A stretch of DNA of 64,000 nucleotides from Nocardioides iriomotensis (lineage in GTDB: Bacteria; Actinomycetota; Actinomycetes; Propionibacteriales; Nocardioidaceae): NCBI RefSeq assembly GCF_004168035.1, contig NZ_SDPU01000020.1, forward strand, positions 124,001 through 188,000. The letters run 5' to 3'. The notes under the pieces were generated by a model. That model made no database searches. It was not told the DNA's origin and saw nothing but the letters and a program-made list of their open reading frames with translations. Below are positions 25,322 through 34,200 of this stretch, in pieces. Numbering within the stretch: position 1 is the first letter of the stretch; the number at the start of each line of letters is the position of its first letter. The position numbers were made by a program, and so were the translations under genes.

Positions 25322-26692
25322 GTGAATCGTGTCGTGGTGATCGGTGGCGGACCCGGCGGCTACGAGGCGGCGCTGGTGGCCGCACAGCTCGGGGCCGACG
25401 TCACCGTCGTCGACTCCGACGGCCTCGGCGGCTCCGCGGTCATCACCGACTGCGTCCCGAGCAAGACCCTCATCGCGACGGCCGAGCTGATGGCCGACAT
25501 GGAGGAGGCCGACGAGCTCGGCCTGATGGGCACCGCGCCCGGCGTCGACCTGGCCCGCGTGAACGCCCGCGTGAAGCGGCTCGCGCTCGCCCAGTCGGCC
25601 GACATCGAGCGGCGGATCACCCGCGACGGTGTACGGGTGCTCGCCGGCCGCGGCCGTCTCGACGGGCCCGACAAGGTCGTCGTCGACCTGCACGACGGTG
25701 GGCGCGAGGTGGTCGAGGCCGACGCGGTGCTGGTCGCCACCGGCGCCTCGCCGCGCACGCTCGACACCGCCCGGCCCGACGGCGAGCGGATCCTGACCTG
25801 GGAGCAGGTCTACGACCTCGACGAGGTGCCCGAGAAGCTCATCGTGGTCGGCTCCGGCGTGACCGGCGCGGAGTTCGCGTCGGCGTACAACGCCCTGGGC
25901 ATCGACGTCACCCTCGTGTCCAGCCGCGACCGGGTGCTGCCCGGCGAGGACGCCGACGCGGCCGAGGTGATCGAGCAGGTCTTCACCCGGCGGGGCATGA
26001 CCGTGCTGTCGAAGTCCCGGATGGCCTCGGTCGCCCGCGACGGCGACACGGTCACCGTGACGCTCACCGACGGCCGCACGGTCGAGGGCTCGCACTGCCT
26101 CCTCGCGCTCGGCTCGATCCCGAACACCAAGGACCTCGGCCTCGAGGAGGCCGGCATCGACCTGGACGCGTCCGGCAACGTCGTCGTCGACCGGGTCTCG
26201 CGCACGTCGGCGCGAGGCGTGTACGCCGCCGGCGACTGCACCGGCGTGCTCATGCTCGCCTCCGTCGCGGCCATGCAGGGCCGGATCGCGATGTGGCACT
26301 TCCTCGGCGACGCGGTGCAGCCCCTCGACCTCAAGCGGGTCTCATCCAACGTCTTCACCGCCCCGGAGATCGCGACGGTCGGCTACACCCAGGCCGGCGT
26401 CGACGCCGGCGAGGTCGAGGCCGAGAGCGTGATGCTGCCGCTGTCGGGCAACCCGCGCGCCAAGATGCAGGGCGTCCGCGACGGCTTCGTGAAGCTCTTC
26501 GCCCGCCCCGGCACCGGGATCATCGTCGGTGGCGTCGTGGTCGGGCCGCGCGCGAGCGAGCTGATCCACCCGGTGTCGATCGCGGTGGCGGAGAACCTCA
26601 CCGCCGACCAGCTGGCGCACGCGTTCACGGTCTACCCGTCGATGAGCGGCTCGGTCGCCGAGGCCGCCCGCCGCCTGCACCGGGTGGACTAG
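25322..26692 (+). CDS. lpdA: NAD(P)H-quinone dehydrogenase LpdA-like flavoprotein
   Basis: 456 aa from GTG 25322; GAGAAT lies 7 nt upstream. Pyridine nucleotide-disulfide oxidoreductase fold: FAD motif VVVIGGGPGGYEAAL at the N-terminus, NAD(P) motif VVGSGVTGAEFASAY near 180, YAAGDCTG near 300. The usual CxxxxC redox pair is replaced by SAVITDCVPSKT, leaving one Cys, so it is not a lipoamide dehydrogenase. This matches the mycobacterial LpdA (Rv3303c) type that reduces quinones. Confidence 0.9.
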   Translation: MNRVVVIGGGPGGYEAALVAAQLGADVTVVDSDGLGGSAVITDCVPSKTLIATAELMADMEEADELGLMGTAPGVDLARVNARVKRLALAQSADIERRITRDGVRVLAGRGRLDGPDKVVVDLHDGGREVVEADAVLVATGASPRTLDTARPDGERILTWEQVYDLDEVPEKLIVVGSGVTGAEFASAYNALGIDVTLVSSRDRVLPGEDADAAEVIEQVFTRRGMTVLSKSRMASVARDGDTVTVTLTDGRTVEGSHCLLALGSIPNTKDLGLEEAGIDLDASGNVVVDRVSRTSARGVYAAGDCTGVLMLASVAAMQGRIAMWHFLGDAVQPLDLKRVSSNVFTAPEIATVGYTQAGVDAGEVEAESVMLPLSGNPRAKMQGVRDGFVKLFARPGTGIIVGGVVVGPRASELIHPVSIAVAENLTADQLAHAFTVYPSMSGSVAEAARRLHRVD

Positions 26693-26695
26693 GGC

Positions 26696-27121
26696 TCAGG
26701 GCGCGTCGACCGGGTCCTCCAGGCCGACGCAGAACTCCGTGCTGCTGCCGTCCATCGTGCCCGGCGGGTAGTAGTCGACCGCCCAGCCCCGGCAGGTCGC
26801 TGTTCGCGCAGACCGGGCCACGAAGCTGTCCGTCCGGTCGATCCCCACCGGCCAGAGCACGACCCCGACCGCGACCAGCGCCACCAGGCCGAGCCAGGTG
26901 CCGACCTGGCTCCGCGCGGCGCCGAGCCACGCGGACGCGGCGAGGACAACCGCGAGACCCCCGCCGACGGTCAGGGCGACCAGGAAGCCGACGCTGTCAC
27001 CCCGCTCGCCGAACGGTCCGTACAGGCTGGCCAGCCAGGGGAACGGAATGCCGCAGCCGACCACGAAGCCGACCCCACCTGCCGTGATCGTGACGCGTCG
27101 TCGTCGCTCGACCGGATCCAC
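26696..27121 (-). CDS. Small membrane protein of unknown function
   Basis: 141 aa from GTG 27121. Three hydrophobic segments (about 11-30, 43-65, 72-92), followed by a C-terminal 45-residue domain with two Cys (TATCRGWAVDYYPPGTMDG, TEFCVGLED) that is probably outside the cell and may form a disulfide. I recognise no family. Convergent with lpdA. Confidence 0.65.
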   Translation of the reverse strand: MDPVERRRRVTITAGGVGFVVGCGIPFPWLASLYGPFGERGDSVGFLVALTVGGGLAVVLAASAWLGAARSQVGTWLGLVALVAVGVVLWPVGIDRTDSFVARSARTATCRGWAVDYYPPGTMDGSSTEFCVGLEDPVDAP

Positions 27122-27157
27122 GCCGGTTCGACGTGGCCCGGGTCCGCGGGGTTCCGG

Positions 27158-28000
27158 TCAGAAGCCGCCGAAGTCCCCGCCGAAGTCGAACCCGCCGCCG
27201 TCGAACCCGCCGCCGTCGCCGCCGAAGTCGGAGCCGCCGCCCCCGTCGTCGAAGCCGCCGCCGTCCCCGCCCCCGTTATCACCGCCGCCGGTGTCGAAGC
27301 CGTCGGCGCCGCCGGACATGTCGCCGCCGTCCCAGTCGGACGCGAGCAGCGAGCCGAGCAGGAAGCCGGGGAGCAGGCCGCTCATGGCGTACCCGCCGAA
27401 GTAGCCCGAGGCGTACGGCGAGTAGGCGGGGCCGCCCTGCCAGTAGGGCACCCGGCCGGCGCCCTGCCGGACCGTGCGGATGTCCGGCTCGGCGCCCTGC
27501 TGGACGCGGTCCTCGTCGGCGGCGCAGACCGGGATCTGGCGCTTCTGGCCACCGGGCGGCGCCCACTCGATGTCGGCGGTGGACGGGCCGTGGGCCGGGT
27601 TGAAGAAGCACGGCGGGCGTCGCGTGGGCAGCGGCCTGCCCTCGACGCGCGCGGTCACGCAGGCGATGGCGTACCGGCCGTCCTCGAGCGCCTCGGTCAC
27701 GTGCTTGATGTCGTCCTTGCGGGTGGCGAGCCGCAGCGACTCCTTCGCCGACTCGTAGGAGTCGAGGGCGCGCTGCCAGTCCTGCCGGGCGGCCTCGTCG
27801 AGCTGCGCGGTGAGCATGTCGCTGTCGAGCCGCTGGAGCTCCTCGCCGAAGCGGGTGACGTCCTCCTCGGTGACGGTGCGCACCGCGGCGAGCTCGCTGG
27901 CCTGCCGCGACTCGAGCTCCGCCTGGCGGCGACGCGCGGCCACCGCCTGGGTCCCGAAGACGACCACGCCGATGACCAGCAGCAGGACGAGGATCTCCAT
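27158..28000 (-). CDS. Membrane-anchored protein with Gly/Asp-rich tail
   Basis: 280 aa from ATG 28000, with TAGGCT 6 nt upstream. An N-terminal membrane helix (MEILVLLLVIGVVVFGTQAV) is followed by a charged helical, probably coiled-coil region (about 25-105). A small domain with two Cys follows (RPPCFFNPAHGPS ... QIPVCAADED), then a final 60 residues of GGGDNGGGDGGGF and FGGDGGG type repeats ending in Phe. The family is seen in other actinobacteria, but I know of no assigned function. The tail is low complexity and its tandem repeats could vary in length. Confidence 0.8.
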   Translation of the reverse strand: MEILVLLLVIGVVVFGTQAVAARRRQAELESRQASELAAVRTVTEEDVTRFGEELQRLDSDMLTAQLDEAARQDWQRALDSYESAKESLRLATRKDDIKHVTEALEDGRYAIACVTARVEGRPLPTRRPPCFFNPAHGPSTADIEWAPPGGQKRQIPVCAADEDRVQQGAEPDIRTVRQGAGRVPYWQGGPAYSPYASGYFGGYAMSGLLPGFLLGSLLASDWDGGDMSGGADGFDTGGGDNGGGDGGGFDDGGGGSDFGGDGGGFDGGGFDFGGDFGGF

Positions 28001-28006
28001 GCGTCG

Positions 28007-28012
28007 AGCCTA
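28007..28012 (-). promoter_or_regulatory. -10 hexamer 6 nt before the Gly-rich protein gene
   Basis: TAGGCT on the minus strand, 6 nt before ATG 28000; leaderless spacing. Confidence 0.5.
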
Positions 28013-28260
28013 CGGGGACGTCCCCACCCGGCCGATGCGTGTAGCACGAGGACTGGGGGATTCCGTGGCGCGAAACGCCGGGAATCTGCCAGAATCATCA
28101 GCCACACGCACAACTGAATGCTCATTCGTCACACTTGTCGCGTCGCGACGGGCCGGATCGGGAAGTCCTGCCTGCCGCGTCGGCCCCTCCGGATGGGAAG
28201 CCGGACGGTCCGGACCCCGCGGCCGGTGCGCTGTCTGGGCGGATGCAAGGGGAAGACCAG

Positions 28261-29529
28261 ATGCAGTCACGCCGCAGGCGCGACCGGCTGGCCGTCCGCG
28301 CCTGGCCGTCCCGCGCCGCCTCGAGCGTCGCGGGTGTGGTCGGCGTGGTCACGGTCCTGCTCGTCGGCGCCGTCGGGTCGCAGGCACCGGCCGTCACCGT
28401 CGACCAGTCCTACTGGATCCCGGCGGGCGACAAGGTCGTCGTGCGCGGGCACGGCTACGGGCACGGCCACGGGATGAGCCAGTACGGCGCGTACGGCGCG
28501 GCCCGGCAGGGCCTCACCGCCGCCCAGATCGTCGGGTTCTACTACCCGGGCACGACCCCGACCGTCGTCGGTGGCCGGATCCGCGTGCTCATCACGGCCG
28601 ACACCTCCGACGACGTCGTGGTCAGCCCCGTCGCCGGCCTCGCCGTCCGGGACCGCGGGGCACGGGCGACGTACCCCCTCCCGGTCGTCGACGGCGCGAC
28701 CCGGTGGCGGCTGAACGTCGTCGGGCGCGCGCCGGTCGTCGAGTACCGCGTCGGCGGCACGTACCGGCCGTGGCTGCCCGACGGCGTCGCGGCGTTCACC
28801 GGCGACCTGCAGCTCCAGGCGCCCGGTCAGCTGATGACGCTGTGGACCCCCGCGGGTGAGCGCAGCTACCGCGGCAAGCTCCGTGCCGCCACGCCGTCCC
28901 CGGGGTCGACCGCGCGCGACACCGTCAACGTGGTGAAGCTCGACGACTACCTCAAGGGTGTGATCGCCGACGAGATGCCGGCGTCGTGGCACCCCGAGGC
29001 GGTCAAGGCGCAGGCGATCGCCGCGCGCACCTACGCCGCCTGGTCGCGCGCCGAGAACCGCAAGCGCTACTACCAGATCTGCGACACCACCTCCTGCCAG
29101 GTGTACGGCGGGGTCGCGGCCGAGCACCCGGCGGCCAGCGCGGCCGTGGCGGCGACGGCCGGACAGGTCCTAACGTTCGAGGGGAAGCCGGCGTTCACGC
29201 AGTTCTCCTCGTCGAGCGGCGGCTGGACGGCCGCGGGGTCGGTGCCGTACCTGCCGGCCCAGGCCGACCCCTACGACGCCCACGACGCGAACCCGATGAA
29301 CACCTGGGCGGTCACCGTCGACGTGCGCCGCCTGGAGAAGGCCTACCCGGCCATCGGCGACCTGCGCCGGATCCGGGTGACCGCGCGCGACGGCAACGGC
29401 GAGTGGTTCGGCCGGGTGATCTCGCTGCAGCTCGACGGCACCAAGGCCGACCGGACGATCAGCGGCGACAGCTTCCGCTGGGCGTTCGGGCTCCGCTCCA
29501 CCTGGTTCGCGATCGACCAGCCCCGCTAG
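28261..29529 (+). CDS. SpoIID/LytB domain secreted protein
   Basis: 422 aa from ATG 28261, chosen because AAGGGGAAG precedes it; ATG 28243 is an alternative. It has a basic signal peptide with hydrophobic core (VAGVVGVVTVLLVGAVGS). The motif GHGYGHGHGMSQYGAYGAARQG follows the signal region. The SpoIID core reads VVKLDDYLKGVIADEMPASW, then EAVKAQAIAARTYA and YQICDTTSCQVYGG. SpoIID in sporulators is a lytic transglycosylase, so a peptidoglycan-remodelling role in the wall is plausible. Upstream is a 260-nt divergent gap with no further gene that I can support. Confidence 0.88.
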   Translation: MQSRRRRDRLAVRAWPSRAASSVAGVVGVVTVLLVGAVGSQAPAVTVDQSYWIPAGDKVVVRGHGYGHGHGMSQYGAYGAARQGLTAAQIVGFYYPGTTPTVVGGRIRVLITADTSDDVVVSPVAGLAVRDRGARATYPLPVVDGATRWRLNVVGRAPVVEYRVGGTYRPWLPDGVAAFTGDLQLQAPGQLMTLWTPAGERSYRGKLRAATPSPGSTARDTVNVVKLDDYLKGVIADEMPASWHPEAVKAQAIAARTYAAWSRAENRKRYYQICDTTSCQVYGGVAAEHPAASAAVAATAGQVLTFEGKPAFTQFSSSSGGWTAAGSVPYLPAQADPYDAHDANPMNTWAVTVDVRRLEKAYPAIGDLRRIRVTARDGNGEWFGRVISLQLDGTKADRTISGDSFRWAFGLRSTWFAIDQPR

Positions 29530-29553
29530 CACCCGCGCCTTCGAGGGCCGGGG

Positions 29554-32500
29554 TCAGGTCGAGAGCACGAGGACGAGGTCGCCGCCGTCGACCTGCTGGG
29601 TGCCGGAGAGCGCGATGCGCTCGACGGTGCCGCCGACGGGTGCGGTGATGGCGGCCTCCATCTTCATCGCCTCGATCGTCGCCACGGTGGCGCCGGCCTC
29701 GACGGTGTCGCCCTCGGACACGACGAGGCTGACCACGCCGTCGAAGGGTGCGGCGACGTGGCCGGGCTTGGAGGTGTCGGCGCGCTCGGCGGTGGGGGCG
29801 TCGGACTCGACGGACCGGTCACGCACGTTGACCGGCCGGAGCTGGCCGTTGATCGTGCACAGCACCGCGCGGAAACCGCGCTCGTCGGGCTCGCTGACGG
29901 CCTGCAGGCCGAACAGCAGCCGCTTGCCCTCCTGCAGGTCGACCTGGTGCTCCTCGCCGGTGCGCAGGCCGTAGAGGTAGTCGCGGGTGGGCAGCACCGA
30001 GAGGTCGCCGTACTTCTCGCGCGACTCCAGGAACTCCTTGGTCGGGCCGGGGAACAGCAGCGTGTTGAGGGTGCCGCGGCGGTCGTCGACGAGGCCCTGC
30101 TGCTGGTCGGCGTCGAGGTCGGCCGCGACGGGCTTGACCTTGCGGCCCTCCAGCGCCTTGGTGCGGAACGGCTCGGGCCAGCCGCCGGGCGGGTCGCCGA
30201 GGTCGCCGTTGAGGAAGCCGATGACGGAGTCGGGCACGTCGAACTTGCCGGGCTCGGCCTCGAACTCCTTCGGGTCGGCGCCGACGGCGACGAGGTGCAG
30301 CGCGAGGTCGCCGACGACCTTCGACGACGGCGTCACCTTGACGATGTTGCCGAGGATGTCGTTGGCGGCGGCGTACATGTCCTCGATCTGCTCGAACTTC
30401 TCGCCGAGGCCGAGCGCGATCGCCTGCTGGCGCAGGTTGGAGAGCTGGCCGCCGGGGATCTCGTGGGTGTACACGCGGCCTGTCGGGGACGGCAGCCCGG
30501 ACTCGAACGGGGCGTAGACGCGGCGGGTCGCCTCCCAGTAGGGCTCCAGCGCGTTGACCGCGGTCAGGTCGAGCCCGGTGGCGCGCGCCGAGTGGTCGGT
30601 GGTCGCAACCAGAGCGGACAGCGCGGGCTGGCTGGTCGTGCCGGCCACGGCCGCGCAGGCGGCGTCGACGGCGTCGACCCCGGCGTCGATCGCGGCGAGC
30701 AGCGTGGCGAGCTGTCCGCCGGGGGTGTCATGGGTGTGCAGGTGCACCGGCAGGTCGAACCGCTCGCGCAGCGCGCGCACGAGGACGCGGGCGGCGGGTG
30801 CGCGGAGCAGGCCGGCCATGTCCTTGATCGCGAGCACGTGGGCACCCGCGTCGACGATCCGCTCGGCCAGGCGCAGGTAGTAGTCGAGCGTGTAGAGCGT
30901 CTCGTTCGGGTCGGAGAGGTCGCCGGTGTAGCAGAGCGCGACCTCGGCGAGGGTGGTGCTGGTGGCGCGCACGGCCTCGATCGCGGGCCGCATCTGCTCG
31001 ACGTCGTTGAGCGCGTCGAAGATCCGGAACACGTCGATGCCGGTCGCGGCGGCCTCCTGCACGAAGGCCTCGGTCACGGCGGTCGGGTACGGCGTGTAGC
31101 CGACGGTGTTGCGGCCGCGCAGCAGCATCTGGAGCTGGATGTTCGGCACCGCCTGGCGCAGCGCGGCGAGCCGCTCCCACGGGTCCTCGGAGAGGAAGCG
31201 CAGCGCGACGTCGTACGTCGCCCCGCCCCAGGCCTCGAGCGACCACAGCTGCGGGGTGGTGCGCGCGACGTGCCCGGCGACGGCGAGCAGGTCGCGGGTG
31301 CGCACGCGGGTGGCGAGCAGCGACTGGTGCGCGTCGCGGAACGTCGTGTCGGTGACCGCGACGGGGGTCTGCTCGCGCAGCGCGCGGGCGAACGCTTCGG
31401 GGCCGAGCGAGAGCAGCGCCTGCCTCGTGCCGTCCGGCGCGGGCACGGTCAGGTCGACGTCGGGCAGCTTGGTCACCGGGTCGATCGACACCGGCGCGGC
31501 GCCGTAGGGCTGGTTGACCGTCACGTCGGCGAGGTAGTTGAGCAGCTTGGTGCCGCGGTCCGCCGACGAGCGCGCGGTCAGCAGCTGCGGGTGGTCCTCG
31601 ATGAACGACGTGGTCACGCGGCCGGCGCGGAAGTCCGGGTCGTCGAGCACGGCCTGCAGGAACGGGATGTTGGTGGAGACGCCGCGGATGCGGAACTCCG
31701 CGACGGCCCGCCGCGCGCGGTCGACCGCGATCGAGAAGTCGCGGCCGCGGCACGTCAGCTTGGCCAGCATCGAGTCGAAGTGCGCGGACACCTCCGCACC
31801 GGTGTACGTCGTACCGCCGTCGAGCCGGACGCCCGCACCGCCGGGGGAGCGGTAGGTCGTGATCTTGCCGGTGTCGGGGCGGAACCCGTTGGCGGGGTCC
31901 TCGGTGGTGATCCGGCACTGCAGGGCGGCGCCGCGCAGCCGGACGGTGTCCTGGGACAGGCCGAGGTCGTCGAGGGTCTCGCCGGACGCGATCCGCATCT
32001 GCGACTGCACGAGGTCGACGTCGGTGACCTCCTCGGTCACGGTGTGCTCGACCTGGATCCGCGGGTTCATCTCGATGAACACGTAGCTGCCCTGCGGGTC
32101 GAGCAGGAACTCGACGGTGCCGGCGTTGCGGTAGCCGATCTCCCGGGCGAAGCGCACCGCGTCGGCGCAGATCCGGTCGCGCAGCTCCTCGGGGAGGTTC
32201 GGCGCGGGCGCGATCTCGACGACCTTCTGGTGCCGCCGCTGCACCGAGCAGTCGCGCTCGAACAAGTGGATCACGTTGCCCGCGCCGTCGGCGAGGATCT
32301 GCACCTCGATGTGCCGCGGGTCGACCACGGCCTGCTCGATGAAGACCGTCGGGTCGCCGAACGCGCCCTCGGCCTCGCGCATGCAGGTCTCGACGGCCTC
32401 GCGCAGGTTCGCGCTGTCGGGGCCGGGCTCGTCGACCCGGCGCATGCCGCGGCCACCACCGCCGGCGACCGCCTTGACGAACAGCGGGTAGGGCAGCGCG

Positions 32501-32946
32501 GAGGCCGCCTCGACCAGCGCGTCCGCGTCGGTCGACGGATCGACCGAGGCCAGCGTCGGGACGCCCGCGGCCTTCGCGGCCGCGATCGCGCGCGCCTTGT
32601 TGCCGGTGAGCGTGAGCACGTCGGCGGTCGGGCCGATGAACGTGATGCCGGCGTTGGCGCACGCCTCGGCCAGCCGGGGGTTCTCCGACAGGAAGCCGTA
32701 GCCCGGGTAGACCGCGTCGGCGCCGGCGTTCACGGCGGCCCGCACGATCACGTCGGGGTCGAGGTACGCCCGGACGGGGTGGCCGCGTTCACCGATCTCG
32801 TAGGCCTCGTCGGCCTTGAGCCGGTGCTCGGACCCGCGGTCCTCGTAGGGGAACACCGCCACGGTCTCCGCCCCGAGCTCGTACGCCGCGCGGAACGCAC
32901 GGATCGCGATCTCGCCGCGGTTGGCCACCAGCACCTTGGAGAACAT
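29554..32946 (-). CDS. pyc: Pyruvate carboxylase
   Basis: 1130 aa, full length for single-chain pyruvate carboxylase. The start ATG 32946 has TAGCCT 7 nt upstream. Biotin carboxylase half: [32 protein letters not shown] (ATP loop), FIEMNPRIQVEHTVTEEVTD. Carboxyltransferase: VTDTTFRDAHQSLLATRVRT, AIKDMAGLL, HLHTHDTPG. C-terminal biotin carrier: TIEAMKMEAAI, with the biotinyl Lys about 35 residues from the end. It makes oxaloacetate from pyruvate and bicarbonate. Biotin would be attached by the birA product encoded 19 kb downstream. Confidence 0.97.
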   Translation of the reverse strand: MFSKVLVANRGEIAIRAFRAAYELGAETVAVFPYEDRGSEHRLKADEAYEIGERGHPVRAYLDPDVIVRAAVNAGADAVYPGYGFLSENPRLAEACANAGITFIGPTADVLTLTGNKARAIAAAKAAGVPTLASVDPSTDADALVEAASALPYPLFVKAVAGGGGRGMRRVDEPGPDSANLREAVETCMREAEGAFGDPTVFIEQAVVDPRHIEVQILADGAGNVIHLFERDCSVQRRHQKVVEIAPAPNLPEELRDRICADAVRFAREIGYRNAGTVEFLLDPQGSYVFIEMNPRIQVEHTVTEEVTDVDLVQSQMRIASGETLDDLGLSQDTVRLRGAALQCRITTEDPANGFRPDTGKITTYRSPGGAGVRLDGGTTYTGAEVSAHFDSMLAKLTCRGRDFSIAVDRARRAVAEFRIRGVSTNIPFLQAVLDDPDFRAGRVTTSFIEDHPQLLTARSSADRGTKLLNYLADVTVNQPYGAAPVSIDPVTKLPDVDLTVPAPDGTRQALLSLGPEAFARALREQTPVAVTDTTFRDAHQSLLATRVRTRDLLAVAGHVARTTPQLWSLEAWGGATYDVALRFLSEDPWERLAALRQAVPNIQLQMLLRGRNTVGYTPYPTAVTEAFVQEAAATGIDVFRIFDALNDVEQMRPAIEAVRATSTTLAEVALCYTGDLSDPNETLYTLDYYLRLAERIVDAGAHVLAIKDMAGLLRAPAARVLVRALRERFDLPVHLHTHDTPGGQLATLLAAIDAGVDAVDAACAAVAGTTSQPALSALVATTDHSARATGLDLTAVNALEPYWEATRRVYAPFESGLPSPTGRVYTHEIPGGQLSNLRQQAIALGLGEKFEQIEDMYAAANDILGNIVKVTPSSKVVGDLALHLVAVGADPKEFEAEPGKFDVPDSVIGFLNGDLGDPPGGWPEPFRTKALEGRKVKPVAADLDADQQQGLVDDRRGTLNTLLFPGPTKEFLESREKYGDLSVLPTRDYLYGLRTGEEHQVDLQEGKRLLFGLQAVSEPDERGFRAVLCTINGQLRPVNVRDRSVESDAPTAERADTSKPGHVAAPFDGVVSLVVSEGDTVEAGATVATIEAMKMEAAITAPVGGTVERIALSGTQQVDGGDLVLVLST

Positions 32947-32953
32947 GACTGGC

Positions 32954-32959
32954 AGGCTA
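32954..32959 (-). promoter_or_regulatory. -10 hexamer 7 nt before pyc start
   Basis: TAGCCT on the minus strand, 7 nt before ATG 32946; leaderless spacing. Confidence 0.5.
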
Positions 32960-33005
32960 GTGCTCCGAGGACCCCGCGCTGTCGGGCGTCCGTCATGCGG
33001 GGCGG

Positions 33006-34148
33006 TCAGTCGGTGAGCTCCGCCAGCCGGACGCGCAGCTTCTTCGCCCGCTTCTTCCACGAGCGGCGCTTCTCGTCGCGCTCCTCCGCCCGTGCCTCGG
33101 CCGCCTCGAGGTCGAGCAGCAGGGCGGCGATCGCGGTGGCTGCGACGTCGACCTCGGTGTCGCGGGTCTCCGGCGTCACGTGGTCGGGGTGCGGGACGGT
33201 CTCGCGCGGCGGCACGGGCACCAGGTGCTCGAGGTCGCCGTGCACGGCGTACCCGGCCTTCTGGATCTCCTTCACCCACCGCTCGGCGACGGGCACGAGG
33301 TCGTCGTGGAGCGGCAGCGGCAGCCGCGGTCGGGGCGAGGCGCTGGGGGAGAGGACGGTGTGGGCGAGGCGGTGCTTCACCAGGCGTCCGTACGCCGGCT
33401 GGCGGAGGCGCCCGTCCAGCGCCGTGTTCACCCGGCGGAGCAGGTCGATCTCGGCGACGCCGAGCGAGGGGTTGAGGGCGTCCGGGGCGGCGGGTGGGTA
33501 GCCGTCCGGGTCGAAGCCGACGGCCTGCGCGAACCGCGCCCACAGCCGGGACGGGTCCGCGCCCTCCGGCTCCGCGACGACCACGTGCACCCGGTCGGGC
33601 GGCAGGCCGTGGCCCCAGCGGGCGAGCACGTCGGGCAGGTCCTGGGCGGCGTGGAAGTGCCGGCCGAGCGCGTCCTCGCCGCGGGCCACGCGCTGCTGGT
33701 ACTCCGCGAACGGGACCGCCCGGCCGTGCTTGACGCCCTCCTGCCACTCGGCCACGAGCTGCCGCGCCAGGTCGCGCGCGGTGACCACGACGTGCAGGTC
33801 GAGGTCCTTGAGCATCGTCGTCGCGGCCACCACCTGCCGACGCGACGCGGCGGCGAGCAGCTCGTGGCTGATCACCGTCGTGCCCACGTGGGCGCGGGCC
33901 AGGGAGCAGACCTGGTCCCAGGCGCCGTCGACGTCCGCGCGGCGCCGGCCCCAGGCCTTGTGGTTGCCGCGCAGGTCCAGCGCGGCGCGGAACACCGGGT
34001 CGTCGCCCCCGGCCCGTCCGCGCGGGTGGAGGACTCCCCGGTCGCCGAGGGCGACGGCGTTGGCCTCCAGGGAGCGCTGGAGGTACGTGGTGCCGCTCTT
34101 GGGCAGTCCCACGTGGAGGACCACGGTGTGCACGTCTCGTCGGGCCAC
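33006..34148 (-). CDS. Sulfotransferase family protein
   Basis: 380 aa from GTG 34148; upstream residues of the open frame are Arg-rich and rejected. HVGLPKSGTTYLQRSL (about 11-26) is the PAPS 5'-phosphosulfate loop, and VVVTARDLARQLVAEWQEGVK is the 3'-phosphate site with conserved Arg. The last 50 residues form a charged coiled coil (LEAAEARAEERDEKRRSWKK). It probably sulfates a cell-surface glycan; a glycosyltransferase gene is immediately upstream in the same direction. Confidence 0.85.
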   Translation of the reverse strand: MARRDVHTVVLHVGLPKSGTTYLQRSLEANAVALGDRGVLHPRGRAGGDDPVFRAALDLRGNHKAWGRRRADVDGAWDQVCSLARAHVGTTVISHELLAAASRRQVVAATTMLKDLDLHVVVTARDLARQLVAEWQEGVKHGRAVPFAEYQQRVARGEDALGRHFHAAQDLPDVLARWGHGLPPDRVHVVVAEPEGADPSRLWARFAQAVGFDPDGYPPAAPDALNPSLGVAEIDLLRRVNTALDGRLRQPAYGRLVKHRLAHTVLSPSASPRPRLPLPLHDDLVPVAERWVKEIQKAGYAVHGDLEHLVPVPPRETVPHPDHVTPETRDTEVDVAATAIAALLLDLEAAEARAEERDEKRRSWKKRAKKLRVRLAELTD

Positions 34149-34200
34149 CCGGCCAGCGTGGCGAGGCAGGGTGAACGACGCGTGACCGCAGCCCGACGGT

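Noticed and set aside
25322-26692. Dihydrolipoamide dehydrogenase
   Set aside because: The redox-active CxxxxC pair is missing; only the second Cys (DCVPSKT) remains.
27158-27330. CRISPR-like or satellite array in the Gly-rich coding region
   Set aside because: The repeats are codon-level glycine and aspartate repeats in a coding frame, with no unique spacers.
28001-28260. Small gene in the 260-nt gap before the SpoIID-like gene
   Set aside because: Open frames there are short, Arg/Pro-rich and lack both ribosome sites and family motifs.
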